Assembly (NCBI GenBank): GCA_017828975.1
Contig: JAGAJN010000031.1
Coordinates: 124,001 to 188,000, forward strand
Source: Oscillospiraceae bacterium
Lineage (GTDB): Bacteria > Bacillota > Clostridia > Oscillospirales > Ruminococcaceae
Direction: 5' to 3'
DNA: 64,000 bases
Shown here: positions 7,872 through 16,430 of the stretch, piece by piece
Layout of the letters: each line of letters starts with the position of its first letter
Position numbering within the stretch: the first letter of the stretch is position 1
Position numbers and translations under genes: made by a program
The notes under the pieces: model-generated
Told to the model about the DNA's origin: nothing
What the model saw: the letters and a program-made list of their open reading frames with translations, nothing else
Databases searched by the model: none

Positions 7872-7889
7872 CTTACTCAAGTTGATAAT

Positions 7890-7898
7890 TTCGGTGAA
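7890..7898 (+). repeat. Right attachment core of the right element (attR)
   Basis: TTCGGTGAA, 8 of 9 identical to 2002-2010. It is followed at once by the codons for GLRIVQDN, which complete CotJC. The codons upstream of it do not resemble CotJC. Confidence 0.75.
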
Positions 7899-7967
7899 GG
7901 GCTTCGCATAGTCCAGGATAATCTGAACTCCAAGAATTTTTACGCATTCAATCCTTCCTTTGACTGA
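7899..7967 (+). pseudogene. cotJC: cotJC, 3' segment with the stop codon
   Basis: It encodes GLRIVQDNLN...YAFNPSFD and a TGA stop. This is the conserved C-terminal tail of clostridial CotJC proteins that is missing from the segment ending at 2010. It has no start of its own: the open frame back to 7761 runs through element sequence and carries no catalase residues. Together with 1678-2010 it makes an uninterrupted CotJC C-terminal half. Confidence 0.88.
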
Positions 7968-7988
7968 CCGCTTTTTTGCTTGCCGAAC

Positions 7989-8034
7989 AAAACCGCTTCT
8001 CCCTGAAATTTTTGGGGAGAGGCGGTTTCATTTT
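7989..8034. terminator. Bidirectional terminator between cotJC and the LysR gene
   Basis: A stem AAACCGC-TCTCCC with GGGAGA-GGCGGTTT (one bulge), with T-rich flanks on both strands. It serves cotJC on the plus strand and the convergent LysR gene on the minus strand. Confidence 0.75.
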
Positions 8035-8047
8035 GATAAATAACAGC

Positions 8048-8917
8048 TCATTTGACAATGCCGCTGCGGTATGAATCGAAAAGCTCCGCAGCCTGCTCCG
8101 AAAAGGGATTGTCAAGGTAGACATAGTTGAAATCACGCTCTGTTTTCCAGCCTTTGACCTTGAATCCTGCAAGACCTTTGTCACGCTCCATAACGGCTTT
8201 GTATGCAAAGGTTATTCCTATGCCTTTTGCGAGAATTTCTGCGGCAAGTCCGAAATTGCTGATGGTAGTTATCCGTCGGAAATCGGAAAAGGAACGGTTT
8301 TTGTCCGCAAGCAGCTGCCTTAAAATTTCCCTTGTTCCGCTGCCTTCCTCACGGAGGATAAGCTCCTCATTCAGTACATCGGAAAGGGAAACTGTACGCC
8401 CCGCAAATGGGTGACAGGCTCCGCAGATCCCAACAAACGGCTCTTTTTTGTACAGCCTTGAAGCGTATCGGCTGCTGTCGAAATATCCTTCGATAAGTGC
8501 AAGATCTAACTCTCCCGAGGACAGTGCGGCAAGCAGACGCTCGGTGTTGTCAACATTCACGGAAATGCGGTTTGCGGGGTCGCTTAAAAACGCTGCAATA
8601 TGCTCTGCAATAACATACTCGCCGATAGTTTTCGTCGCCCCCAGTGCAATGCGGCAGCCCTCCTTTTCCGAAAGAATCGTTTTCAGCCGTTTTTCCTGAT
8701 AGGTGACATTCTCCGCATATTTTCTCAGAAGCTCAGCCTCATGCGTCATTCGCAGGCTTTTTTTGTCGTAAATAAAAAGCTTGCAGTTGTAGTAATTTTC
8801 GAGATAATGGATATGCTGAGTTACAGCGGGCTGTGTCATATTAAGAAGCTCCGCAGTTTTCCGATAATTCATGACGCTGCAAAGTGTCAGAAAGGTTTCT
8901 ATACGTATGTCGGTCAT
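8048..8917 (-). CDS. LysR-family regulator divergent from the YeiH-type transporter
   Basis: A 289-residue LysR-type activator. The N-terminal winged helix-turn-helix spans about 1-60 (NYRKTAELLNMTQPAVTQHI) and the effector-binding domain about 90-285 (substrate-site segment EGSGTRE near 190). The open frame extends further upstream, but ATG at 8917 is chosen because it carries GGGAGG seven bases before it and begins exactly at the LysR domain. It is divergent from the transporter gene with a 116-bp operator-like intergenic region, the standard layout for a LysR protein and its target. LysR partners of YeiH-type transporters often respond to sulfur or thiol status; that is family knowledge and not visible here. 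Confidence 0.9.
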   Translation of the reverse strand: MTDIRIETFLTLCSVMNYRKTAELLNMTQPAVTQHIHYLENYYNCKLFIYDKKSLRMTHEAELLRKYAENVTYQEKRLKTILSEKEGCRIALGATKTIGEYVIAEHIAAFLSDPANRISVNVDNTERLLAALSSGELDLALIEGYFDSSRYASRLYKKEPFVGICGACHPFAGRTVSLSDVLNEELILREEGSGTREILRQLLADKNRSFSDFRRITTISNFGLAAEILAKGIGITFAYKAVMERDKGLAGFKVKGWKTERDFNYVYLDNPFSEQAAELFDSYRSGIVK

Positions 8918-9033
8918 ATATTCCTCCCATAAGATAAATTTATCAGCTGATAGCAAATGATAATTGGATTTTATCATAAGAATGTGATAAAATAAAGTCA
9001 ATGAAATAAAGATTTCGGAAAGGAACGAAAAAT
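8918..9033. promoter_or_regulatory. Divergent operator/promoter region, LysR gene and yeiH-like gene
   Basis: It contains a perfect 12-bp palindrome TATCAGCTGATA (8941-8952) and a second dyad TTATCA..TGATAA (about 8970-8990). A plausible plus-strand promoter is TTGGAT (8964-8969), 18 bp, TAAAAT (8988-8993). The palindrome sits just upstream of the -35, where LysR proteins usually bind. Confidence 0.6.
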
Positions 9034-10068
9034 ATGGATACAATCAAGAAATATGCCGCACTGCTGCCGGGGTTTGTGATCGCTCTTGCAATTGCTGCGA
9101 TCGCAAAGGTCATAGAAGGGCTTCTTCCCGTGCATCTCATAGGTGCGTCGGTAATTGCACTGTTTCTCGGAATGATGATCAATAATTTCCGGAAACCGAC
9201 GGAGATGTTTTCAAAGGGTCTTAGCTTCACATCGAAAAAGATCCTGAAATTTGCAATTATCCTGCTGGGTGCAAGCCTTAACATCAAAATGGTTCTGGAA
9301 GTGGGAAAAATGTCACTGTGTGTAATGGTGTTCACGCTGTTTACCTGCTTTGGCATCGGACATTTTGTGGGGAAGGCACTGAAGATAAATTGGAAGCTTT
9401 CAAACCTTATTTCCGCGGGAACGGGCATTTGCGGCGGTTCGGCTATCGCTGCTATTTCGCCTGTAATTGACGCCGATGATACGGATATTGCTTATGCGAT
9501 GTCGGCAACATTTCTTTTTGATATGGCGATGATAGTGCTGTTTCCCATAATGGGACAGGCAATGGGGCTTTCGGATATGGCATACGGTCTTTGGGCGGGA
9601 ACTGCGGTAAATGACACCTCCAGCGTCGTAGCGGCGGGCTATGCGTTTTCAGAAGCGGCGGGAGATTTCGCCACAATGGTAAAGCTCACCCGAACACTTT
9701 CCATCATTCCTACGGTCATAATTTTTGCCCTTATCAATGCGCATATCAAGCGGAAAGAGGCTGTTGGAGCGGCTTCGGAAAATGTCAAGGCAAGCTTTGA
9801 TATAGCAAAGATATTCCCTTGGTTTATCCTCGGATTTCTTGCTTTGACAGCTGTAAACAGCTTTGGATTTATCCCCGCAGCAGCCTCCTCGGGAATGAAG
9901 GAGCTGAGCAAGTTCCTGATGGTTTCCGCACTTGCTGCAATCGGTCTGAACACAAGCTTCAAGGATATGAAAAAATCCGGCTTTGCGCCAATGCTCCACG
10001 GCTTTATTATTTCGCTGCTGGTAGTTATTGTTGCAATTGCGGTCGAGTATTTTATGGGAATTGTATGA
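9034..10068 (+). CDS. YeiH-family putative sulfate exporter/transporter
   Basis: A 344-residue polytopic membrane protein of the YeiH (UPF0324, putative sulfate exporter) family. About ten hydrophobic segments are visible, along with the family motifs GTGICGGSAIAA (about 131-142) and AVNDTSSVVAAG (about 190-201). GGAAAGG precedes the start. It is transcribed alone, ends at a strong terminator and is divergent from a LysR gene that probably controls it. The substrate is not established for the family; sulfur oxyanions or sulfur-containing organic acids are suggested by genomic context in other bacteria. Confidence 0.88.
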   Translation: MDTIKKYAALLPGFVIALAIAAIAKVIEGLLPVHLIGASVIALFLGMMINNFRKPTEMFSKGLSFTSKKILKFAIILLGASLNIKMVLEVGKMSLCVMVFTLFTCFGIGHFVGKALKINWKLSNLISAGTGICGGSAIAAISPVIDADDTDIAYAMSATFLFDMAMIVLFPIMGQAMGLSDMAYGLWAGTAVNDTSSVVAAGYAFSEAAGDFATMVKLTRTLSIIPTVIIFALINAHIKRKEAVGAASENVKASFDIAKIFPWFILGFLALTAVNSFGFIPAAASSGMKELSKFLMVSALAAIGLNTSFKDMKKSGFAPMLHGFIISLLVVIVAIAVEYFMGIV

Positions 10069-10074
10069 TGAAAA

Positions 10075-10106
10075 TATCCCGTAACGGCGCTGTTGCGGGA
10101 TTTTTC
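10075..10106. terminator. Terminator after the YeiH-type gene
   Basis: The stem ATCCCG.AAC / GTT.CGGGAT is followed by TTTTT, 6 bp after the stop codon. It also lies at the end of the convergent gene at 10116. Confidence 0.8.
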
Positions 10107-10115
10107 TTTGCGTTT

Positions 10116-10484
10116 TTACTGAGGCAATGTATCGGAAAAGATCTCCCAGTAAAATCTCCTTGCCGACTGCGGGAAATCGTCCAGAATACCATGCTCGGGG
10201 TCGTAGAAAACTCCGTCTGCATACAGCGACCAATGCCAGCAGCGGGGAGTTTCAAGGCTGAGAAGGGCGCAGCGGGGAAGGTCGGATTTTGTTTGCGCCT
10301 GCCTGCGTTCGGGCGAAAACCTGACTCCGTGTTCGTTAAGGACACGCTTCATTTCCCGAAGGTCGGTTTCACGGTCGTTGCCGAGATATTCGCAGATATG
10401 TTCCGCAGATGTCCCCAGCAGCATTGCAAGGACTGCCTGTCCGCATTGCAGGTCGGTGGGTTCATGGATATAACCAATGTTCAT
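10116..10484 (-). CDS. C39-like (papain-fold) small protein
   Basis: A 122-residue protein with the hallmarks of peptidase C39-like domains: a Cys at about 14 in DLQCGQAVLAMLLG, a His in RCWHWSLY and an Asp in FYDPEHG, in the order Cys-His-Asp of papain-fold enzymes. It has no signal peptide or membrane segment and lacks an ABC transporter partner, so it is not a bacteriocin exporter. It may be a stand-alone cytoplasmic cysteine peptidase or a relative without peptidase activity. It is monocistronic and convergent with the YeiH-type gene. Confidence 0.7.
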   Translation of the reverse strand: MNIGYIHEPTDLQCGQAVLAMLLGTSAEHICEYLGNDRETDLREMKRVLNEHGVRFSPERRQAQTKSDLPRCALLSLETPRCWHWSLYADGVFYDPEHGILDDFPQSARRFYWEIFSDTLPQ

Positions 10485-10634
10485 ATTTCCATACTCCTGT
10501 CAAAAATATCAAGCTTATTTTACCACGGAAGTCAGCTGTTTTCAACGGGATTTTATGAAATGCCGGTATCGAAAATGTTGTACGGGCAGACAGCATTTTC
10601 TTAACAAAAAAGTCAAATTAATTGACAAATCCTC

Positions 10635-10663
10635 TTGAAAAGCGACATAAAATGTGGTAAAAT
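10635..10663 (+). promoter_or_regulatory. Sigma-A promoter of the SF1 helicase gene
   Basis: TTGAAA (10635-10640), 17 bp, TAAAAT (10658-10663), 57 bp upstream of the start codon. A TTGACA at 10622-10627 is 20 bp further from the same -10 pair and less likely. Confidence 0.7.
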
Positions 10664-10720
10664 AAAGCAGTAACGTATTCTGTCAGCGAAAATAATATCG
10701 AAAAAGGGGTTGCGGACAAT

Positions 10721-13700
10721 ATGGCAGAAAAAGAAAACATACTTGAAGCGTGGATAATGGTCGAGCATTTGTCTGAGGGTGATTTTAATCCGAATGATAC
10801 CTCAAAGCTGTTTTTCAGAAATTTTGACGGGAAGGATTTTTACAGCTATTTCAGCAGCATGATCGATGCAAAGCTCAGTCCGAAAAATAAAAAGGGCGGA
10901 CTTGTGGTTTACTGTGATATTTTCAATTTCAACGAGGTCATAGAGATACTGCGGAAAAAGTTTGACCTAAAGCCCACGGAAGATGAAATTCGCATCGGTT
11001 CAAAATTCAGCTTTGCGCTTTGCTTTGACAAGAAGCTGGATTTTATGTCGGATATGACGTTCTTTACCGAAAGCGCTTATATTCGTTATTATGATGAAGT
11101 GCCTTATGAAGATGAGTTCCGTTCATTTGAAAACAAATTCAAAATGGAGCTGACGCAAAGCTTTAATGATGCGTCGGGGCAGAAGGACAAGTTTAACAAG
11201 GTCATGCTTGAAACATTGGAGCGTTACGAGATCTCTTTGGACAACTGCCGTATTCAGGTGGTGGAAAATATTGAAACGGACGCTACCAATCTTCATTCAT
11301 TTTACATTGATGACCTGGAGGCAGCAAAAAGCATCAGTACCGACAATCTGGAAGCTTACCTGTTCGGCTGCAGTGAACCTCATGTAAATCTGGACAGCAA
11401 AAAGGATTCTCCGAATTTTGACCCGCAGATATTTGAAAGCATACTCCGTCCCGAAAACTATCCTGCGGGAAGATTTCCGACAAATACAAAATTTGCGCTG
11501 AGCTTTATGCAGCAGGTGGCTGTAAATCTTGCGACGGGGTATGATGACCGCAGCATAAGAAGCGTAAACGGTCCTCCGGGAACGGGAAAAACAAGTTTGT
11601 TAAAGGACATTTTCGCAGAACTTGCTGTGCGTCAGGCGAAGGATATTTCGGAGCTTAAAGATAAATATATTGCGCCCTCGCTTGGCAAGGACAAAAATGA
11701 TGAGCCGATTCTGGGCGTTCTTCCCGAATGTATTGCGGAAAACGGGATAGTGGTCGCAAGCTCCAATAACGGTGCGGTGCAGAATATCGTCAATGAACTG
11801 CCGTTAATTGGCGGAATAGATGAAAATCTCATAGATGAACTTAAGGAAGCCGATTATTTTATGGAGCTTTCCAATTCCGAGCTGTCCGTCAAGTGGGAAG
11901 AGGACGAAAACGGCAGGAAGCATCAGACGCTTATCAGTGAAAAAAAAGAGGACAGGTTCTGGGGACTTTACTCTCTTGAAGGCGGAAAGTCTGATAATAT
12001 GACAAATATCATTACCTCCGTAAAGCACATTGCCAAATATCTTAAAAGCGATGATTTTGACCCCGATCCGGGCATCTACCGTGAATTTACCGAGCAGTAT
12101 AAAAGGCTGACCGAGATGCGGAAAAAGGCTCGGGAATTATCGGAAAAAAGCGGCGAATACGCACGAAACAGGAGCAGGCTGAGCAAGCTTTCCGCCGAGT
12201 ATGAAGCGGAGCTTTTGCAGCGAAAAAAAGCTTTGTCGGACAAGGTCGGGGAGCTTGATGCGGTTATCGAAAAGTGCCGTGCCGAGTATCTTTCGCAAAA
12301 GGCTGTCATGGACAAAATTTCCGCCGAAAAGGAAAATATACGGAATAACAAGCAGCTGCTTGCTCAGTGTCAGGCCAGTCTGAGTGCGGTGGACATTTCC
12401 TCATTATCTCAGGCTGAAATGGCAGATCACAGGGCAAGGTTGAATTCCGTTGCAGATCAGCTGGTGGAGATAATGAATGATGAACGGCAATGTCTGTCAC
12501 GGGAGAGGACGGCGGCTGCGCAGCTGAACAGTCTGACGGAGCAGGGAAAGACGTACGGGGAGAAAAAGAAGCGTCTTTGCGATGAACATAATGAGTGGGA
12601 AGCGGCGAAGGCTGATGAAAGAAAAGCGCTTGAATCGGAGATCATGGCATATGAGGACGAGCTTGGCAGCGGTGCAGGACCGCTTGATATGGGGCTGGAT
12701 TATGAGGAGCTTCAGCTGTCAAATCCCTGGTTCGGCGAGGAATACCGCAAGGCGCAGTCAAGGCTGTTTATTCTGGCACTTAGGGTGAGAAAGCAGTTTC
12801 TTTTCGAGAATATAAAAAATATCAGTACTGCATCGATGGTCTGGGGCAGACAGAATGAATATATTGATGAAAAGGAGATCATCACGGCTGCCTGGGGCTG
12901 GATAAATATGTGCATTCCCGTTATCAGCTCCACATTTGCAAGCTTCGGACGAATGTGCAGAAATCTTGGCGAAAACACCCTCGGTCATCTCTTTATTGAT
13001 GAGGCGGGACAGGCACTTCCGCAGGCGGCGGTGGGTGCGGTATTGCGGAGCAGAAATGTTATGGCAGTCGGCGATCCTTCGCAGATAAAGCCCGTGCTTA
13101 CGCTGGATCCGAGTATTCTGCGTATGCTGGGAAAGCATTATAGGGTCAGCGAAAAATATCTGTCCGATTCCGCTTCGGCGCAGACTCTGGTGGATTCTGC
13201 AAGCAGATACGGATATTATCGTGACAGGGAAATGACGGAGGATTCCCGGATAGGCATACCGCTCTGGGTACACAGAAGATGCCGGTATCCGATGTTTGAC
13301 ATATCCAACGAATTGTCTTACGGCGGACTGATGGTTCAGTCGGAAAAGGAATTCGGAAAGACAGGCTGGTTCGATGTCAGGGGCAAGGCTGAAAAGAAGT
13401 ATGTAAAGGAACAGGGCGAATTCCTCGTCAGAAAAATAAAGAAGATGATGGAGGAAAACCCAAAGATAGGGGACAAAAACGAAAAGGACGTCATTTATGT
13501 TATCACGCCGTTTGCAAATGTTGCTTATCAGCTTGCTCAGAAGCTGAAGGAGATAAATTTTACCCGCTTCAAAAACGGCAAGCCTGTCAACGTGGGGACA
13601 ATTCACACATTCCAGGGCAAGGAGGCTCCCATCGTATTTATGGTGCTGGGTGCGGACAGTCAAAGCAGCGGTGCGGCAAAATGGGCTGTCAGCGAGCCGA

Positions 13701-14215
13701 ATATGATGAATGTTGCGGCGACACGTGCCAAGAAGGAGTTTTACGTTATCGGTGACAAGCGGCTTTATCTGAGCCTTCACTGTGATGTTGCAATGACCAC
13801 TTACAGCATCATTGACCGTTATGGAAAGGATCACCCCGAGCTGACGGATAATAATGTGGATTCGGTGATGGATACTTATCAGAAGCCTGTGACTGCTGCA
13901 TCTCCGGCAAATACCGCTGCGCCTTTTAAGCAGACTCCGTCATCGGCAGTGCAGACCGACAGATCGGCTGCCGCCGTTTCAGCTGTCCGACAGCCCGCAG
14001 GACGTGTTACGGGTAGAATATATTCTGTCAGAGACGGAAAGACAACGAAGTATGCCTATGCAAAGGGAGGCAACGGTGCGACATACATCATCACAGAAAA
14101 GGTATATGCCGAAACTGCTGATGCCGAAGGGCTGATCGCTGTGGGAAATACGATCTCCTTTATCCCTTATGAATACGGGACGAAATTATATGCAAAGGAT
14201 ATAAGCCGCGGATAA
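10721..14215 (+). CDS. Large UPF1/DNA2-like SF1 helicase
   Basis: An 1164-residue SF1B-type helicase of the DNA2/NAM7/UPF1 group. The first 230 residues match nothing I recognise. Walker A (NGPPGTGKTS) lies near 285. A long coiled-coil insertion spans about 465-650. Walker B is a DEAG variant (FIDEAGQALP) near 768 and is followed by motif III GDPSQIKPV. Motifs V and VI (TIHTFQGKEAP and NVAATRAKKEFYVIGD) lie near 965-1015. A low-complexity Ala/Ser/Pro linker (about 1060-1095) leads to a C-terminal domain of about 65 residues that may be OB-like. It is monocistronic with its own promoter. Relatives act in RNA or DNA unwinding, and some SF1 helicases are anti-phage effectors. No partner nuclease is next to it, so a defence role is only a possibility. 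Confidence 0.85.
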   Translation: MAEKENILEAWIMVEHLSEGDFNPNDTSKLFFRNFDGKDFYSYFSSMIDAKLSPKNKKGGLVVYCDIFNFNEVIEILRKKFDLKPTEDEIRIGSKFSFALCFDKKLDFMSDMTFFTESAYIRYYDEVPYEDEFRSFENKFKMELTQSFNDASGQKDKFNKVMLETLERYEISLDNCRIQVVENIETDATNLHSFYIDDLEAAKSISTDNLEAYLFGCSEPHVNLDSKKDSPNFDPQIFESILRPENYPAGRFPTNTKFALSFMQQVAVNLATGYDDRSIRSVNGPPGTGKTSLLKDIFAELAVRQAKDISELKDKYIAPSLGKDKNDEPILGVLPECIAENGIVVASSNNGAVQNIVNELPLIGGIDENLIDELKEADYFMELSNSELSVKWEEDENGRKHQTLISEKKEDRFWGLYSLEGGKSDNMTNIITSVKHIAKYLKSDDFDPDPGIYREFTEQYKRLTEMRKKARELSEKSGEYARNRSRLSKLSAEYEAELLQRKKALSDKVGELDAVIEKCRAEYLSQKAVMDKISAEKENIRNNKQLLAQCQASLSAVDISSLSQAEMADHRARLNSVADQLVEIMNDERQCLSRERTAAAQLNSLTEQGKTYGEKKKRLCDEHNEWEAAKADERKALESEIMAYEDELGSGAGPLDMGLDYEELQLSNPWFGEEYRKAQSRLFILALRVRKQFLFENIKNISTASMVWGRQNEYIDEKEIITAAWGWINMCIPVISSTFASFGRMCRNLGENTLGHLFIDEAGQALPQAAVGAVLRSRNVMAVGDPSQIKPVLTLDPSILRMLGKHYRVSEKYLSDSASAQTLVDSASRYGYYRDREMTEDSRIGIPLWVHRRCRYPMFDISNELSYGGLMVQSEKEFGKTGWFDVRGKAEKKYVKEQGEFLVRKIKKMMEENPKIGDKNEKDVIYVITPFANVAYQLAQKLKEINFTRFKNGKPVNVGTIHTFQGKEAPIVFMVLGADSQSSGAAKWAVSEPNMMNVAATRAKKEFYVIGDKRLYLSLHCDVAMTTYSIIDRYGKDHPELTDNNVDSVMDTYQKPVTAASPANTAAPFKQTPSSAVQTDRSAAAVSAVRQPAGRVTGRIYSVRDGKTTKYAYAKGGNGATYIITEKVYAETADAEGLIAVGNTISFIPYEYGTKLYAKDISRG

Positions 14216-14284
14216 GCATAGTTTGTAATATTTGTCCCATGCTGCTGAATAGAATTTCATAGAATAAATTTAAGGGGGATCTCT

Positions 14285-14998
14285 ATGAAATTTTCATTCA
14301 GCAAGGGTTCGTTTTGCGCTGCGGCGGCACTTTGTTTGGGAATAGGTCTTATCTTCTATTCCAAGGACAGGATAACAGATTCGGTCTATACCGATATTTC
14401 CGCAGATACCGCTCCGATTATTGTACTTGATGCGGGACACGGAGGTATGGACGGAGGCTGTTCCTCCGCAGACGGTGTTCCCGAAAAGGGGATAAATCTG
14501 AACATTATGCTGTCCGTTCGGGATATGTGCAGGGTGTTCGGCTATCAGACCGATGTTACCCGTGAACGGGACATTTCCATTCACGACAGCGGTATTCAGG
14601 GCATTGCAAATCAGAAAAAGTCGGATATGGACAACCGCCTTGCGCTGTTTAACAAATATCCCAAGGCGGTGTGCGTTTCCATTCATCAAAATAAGTTTAC
14701 CGACCCCGTATTTTCGGGTGCGCAGATGTTCTATTCGCCGACAAATCCCGAAAGCGAGCGGCTGGCGCAGATAATGCAGGGGAAGTTTGTGGAAAACATT
14801 CAGCCCGAAAATACCCGTGAGATAAAGCTTTGCGGCAAGGAGCTTTTCCTATGCTATTTCTGCAATAATCCCACAATTATGGCGGAATGCGGATTTCTGT
14901 CAAATCCCGAGGAAGCGGCAAAGCTGAAAACGGAAGAATATCAGAAGCAGGTAGCCTTCACGATTTTTGAAGGGATAAATGAATTTACATCACAATAA
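14285..14998 (+). CDS. cwlD: N-acetylmuramoyl-L-alanine amidase, CwlD-like
   Basis: A 237-residue amidase_3-family zinc amidase with an N-terminal membrane anchor or signal (about 7-24). The zinc and catalytic residues are visible: His in DAGHGGMD, Glu in VPEKGINL, His in VSIHQNKF and the C-terminal Glu in MAECGFLSN. Length and sequence fit CwlD, which removes peptide side chains so that muramic-delta-lactam can form in the spore cortex. GGGGGAT precedes the start. It lies 13 bp before radA and is probably co-transcribed with it. The alternative is a vegetative amidase. Confidence 0.82.
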   Translation: MKFSFSKGSFCAAAALCLGIGLIFYSKDRITDSVYTDISADTAPIIVLDAGHGGMDGGCSSADGVPEKGINLNIMLSVRDMCRVFGYQTDVTRERDISIHDSGIQGIANQKKSDMDNRLALFNKYPKAVCVSIHQNKFTDPVFSGAQMFYSPTNPESERLAQIMQGKFVENIQPENTREIKLCGKELFLCYFCNNPTIMAECGFLSNPEEAAKLKTEEYQKQVAFTIFEGINEFTSQ

Positions 14999-15011
14999 AT
15001 AGGAGTTTAAA

Positions 15012-16400
15012 ATGGCAAAGGTCAAAACAGTATTTATATGCAGCGAATGCGGCTACGAGAGCGCAAAATGGAACGGAAAATGTCCTCAGTGCGGCGAGTG
15101 GAACACCTTCACCGAGGAGGAAACGGTTGCCCGTTCATCATCTCAGCAGGCGCAGAGGGAGGCTTCAAAGCGGCGCTCGGCAAACCTTGCAGAGAAGATA
15201 ACCGCTATTGACGGTATTGAAACGGAGGACGATGTACGCTACTCGACGGGACTTCGTGAGCTTGACAGAGTGCTTGGCGGCGGACTTGTAAAAGGTTCGT
15301 TGGTGCTGCTGGGCGGCGAGCCGGGTATCGGAAAATCCACGCTGCTTTTGCAGATATGCAATTTTATGGGGGACGACCATACTATCCTGTACGTTTCGGG
15401 CGAGGAAAGCATGCGTCAGATAAAGCTTCGTGCGGAGCGGCTGGGCGTTGATTCGGAAAATCTCTATCTGCTGTCCAGCACGGACGCTGAGGCGGTAAAC
15501 GACGCTATTATCAGCGAAAAGCCCGAGATAGTTATCATCGACTCCATTCAGACCATGTGTATCAGAGATCTGACCTCAAGTGCGGGCAGCATTACACAAG
15601 TCCGTGAATGTACGAATATGTTTATGCGGACAGCAAAAAGCGAGGAAATTCCCATTTTCATCGTGGGACACGTTAATAAGGACGGTGCAATCGCAGGTCC
15701 TAAGGTAATGGAGCATATTGTGGACGCTGTGCTGTTTTTCGAGGGCGAGAGAAATCTCAGCTACCGTATTCTGCGTGCGGTGAAAAACCGTTATGGCTCG
15801 ACCAATGAGATAGGCGTTTTTGAAATGCTTGACAAGGGGCTTGAAGAAGTGGAAAACGCTTCTGCAATGCTGCTTTCGGGCAGACCGCTGAATGTTTCGG
15901 GAAACTGCGTTGCTTGTGTGATGGAGGGCAGCCGTCCCGTGCTGACGGAGGTTCAGGCGTTGGTGACAAAGAGCGGTTTTCCGTCCCCAAGGCGAATGTC
16001 AACGGGTTTTGATTATAACAGAATGAACATTATCATCGCCGTTCTGGAAAAGCGTGCGGGACTGTTTTTCGGAACGCTGGACGTTTACATCAACATTGTC
16101 GGCGGACTTCGGCTGGAAGAACCCGCTGCCGATCTCCCCGTTGCTCTTGCACTTTATTCGGGACTGATGGACAGACCGATAAACGACAGGCTGACCGCTA
16201 TGGGAGAGATAGGTCTGGGCGGCGAGCTGCGAGCGGTCGGACAGGCGGCAAAGCGTATCAGAGAGGCAGAGCGTATGGGCTTTGAGAAATGCATTATCCC
16301 CAAGCAGTCGCTCAGAGGAATTGACCTTTCGGCGTTCACTATTGAAGTAATTCCCGTTTCAAATGTCAAGCAGGCGTTTGAAGTCATAAATAATGGCTGA
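15012..16400 (+). CDS. radA: DNA repair protein RadA
   Basis: A 462-residue RadA/Sms, full length. The N-terminal C4 zinc finger is visible (CSECGYES..CPQCGEW, residues about 10-30), followed by the RecA-like ATPase core with Walker A GGEPGIGKST (about 101-110) and Walker B VIIDSIQT, the RadA-specific KNRYGSTNE motif (about 257-265), and the Lon-protease-like C-terminal domain (about 300-460). RadA drives branch migration during recombinational repair. GGAG stands 8 bp before the start. It is followed after 30 bp by the MerR-type gene. Confidence 0.97.
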   Translation: MAKVKTVFICSECGYESAKWNGKCPQCGEWNTFTEEETVARSSSQQAQREASKRRSANLAEKITAIDGIETEDDVRYSTGLRELDRVLGGGLVKGSLVLLGGEPGIGKSTLLLQICNFMGDDHTILYVSGEESMRQIKLRAERLGVDSENLYLLSSTDAEAVNDAIISEKPEIVIIDSIQTMCIRDLTSSAGSITQVRECTNMFMRTAKSEEIPIFIVGHVNKDGAIAGPKVMEHIVDAVLFFEGERNLSYRILRAVKNRYGSTNEIGVFEMLDKGLEEVENASAMLLSGRPLNVSGNCVACVMEGSRPVLTEVQALVTKSGFPSPRRMSTGFDYNRMNIIIAVLEKRAGLFFGTLDVYINIVGGLRLEEPAADLPVALALYSGLMDRPINDRLTAMGEIGLGGELRAVGQAAKRIREAERMGFEKCIIPKQSLRGIDLSAFTIEVIPVSNVKQAFEVINNG

Positions 16401-16430
16401 AAAATCTGATTTGTCAATTCCGAGGTAAAT

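Larger units (their letters stand above)
2011..7898. mobile_element. 5.9-kb element interrupting cotJC, with serine recombinase and two-component genes
   Basis: The boundaries are inferred from the host gene: cotJC sequence stops after the Glu codon ending at 2010 and resumes at 7899. The cargo is entirely on the minus strand, opposite to cotJC: response regulator, hybrid sensor kinase, a 53-residue ORF and a large serine recombinase at the left end. No phage structural, replication or transfer genes are present. Removing 2011-7898 joins RFGE to GLRIVQDN in frame. The layout matches intervening elements that some spore-formers excise in the mother cell. Excision here is not shown, only consistent with the sequence. 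Confidence 0.85.

Noticed and set aside
2011..7898. The right element as a conjugative transposon or prophage.
   Set aside because: It has no relaxase, coupling protein, replication, capsid or lysis gene; only the recombinase, a small ORF and a phosphorelay are present.
7761..7967. A 68-residue ORF starting at ATG 7761.
   Set aside because: The first 46 codons are element DNA without similarity to any protein. Only the last 22 codons are coding, as the end of cotJC.
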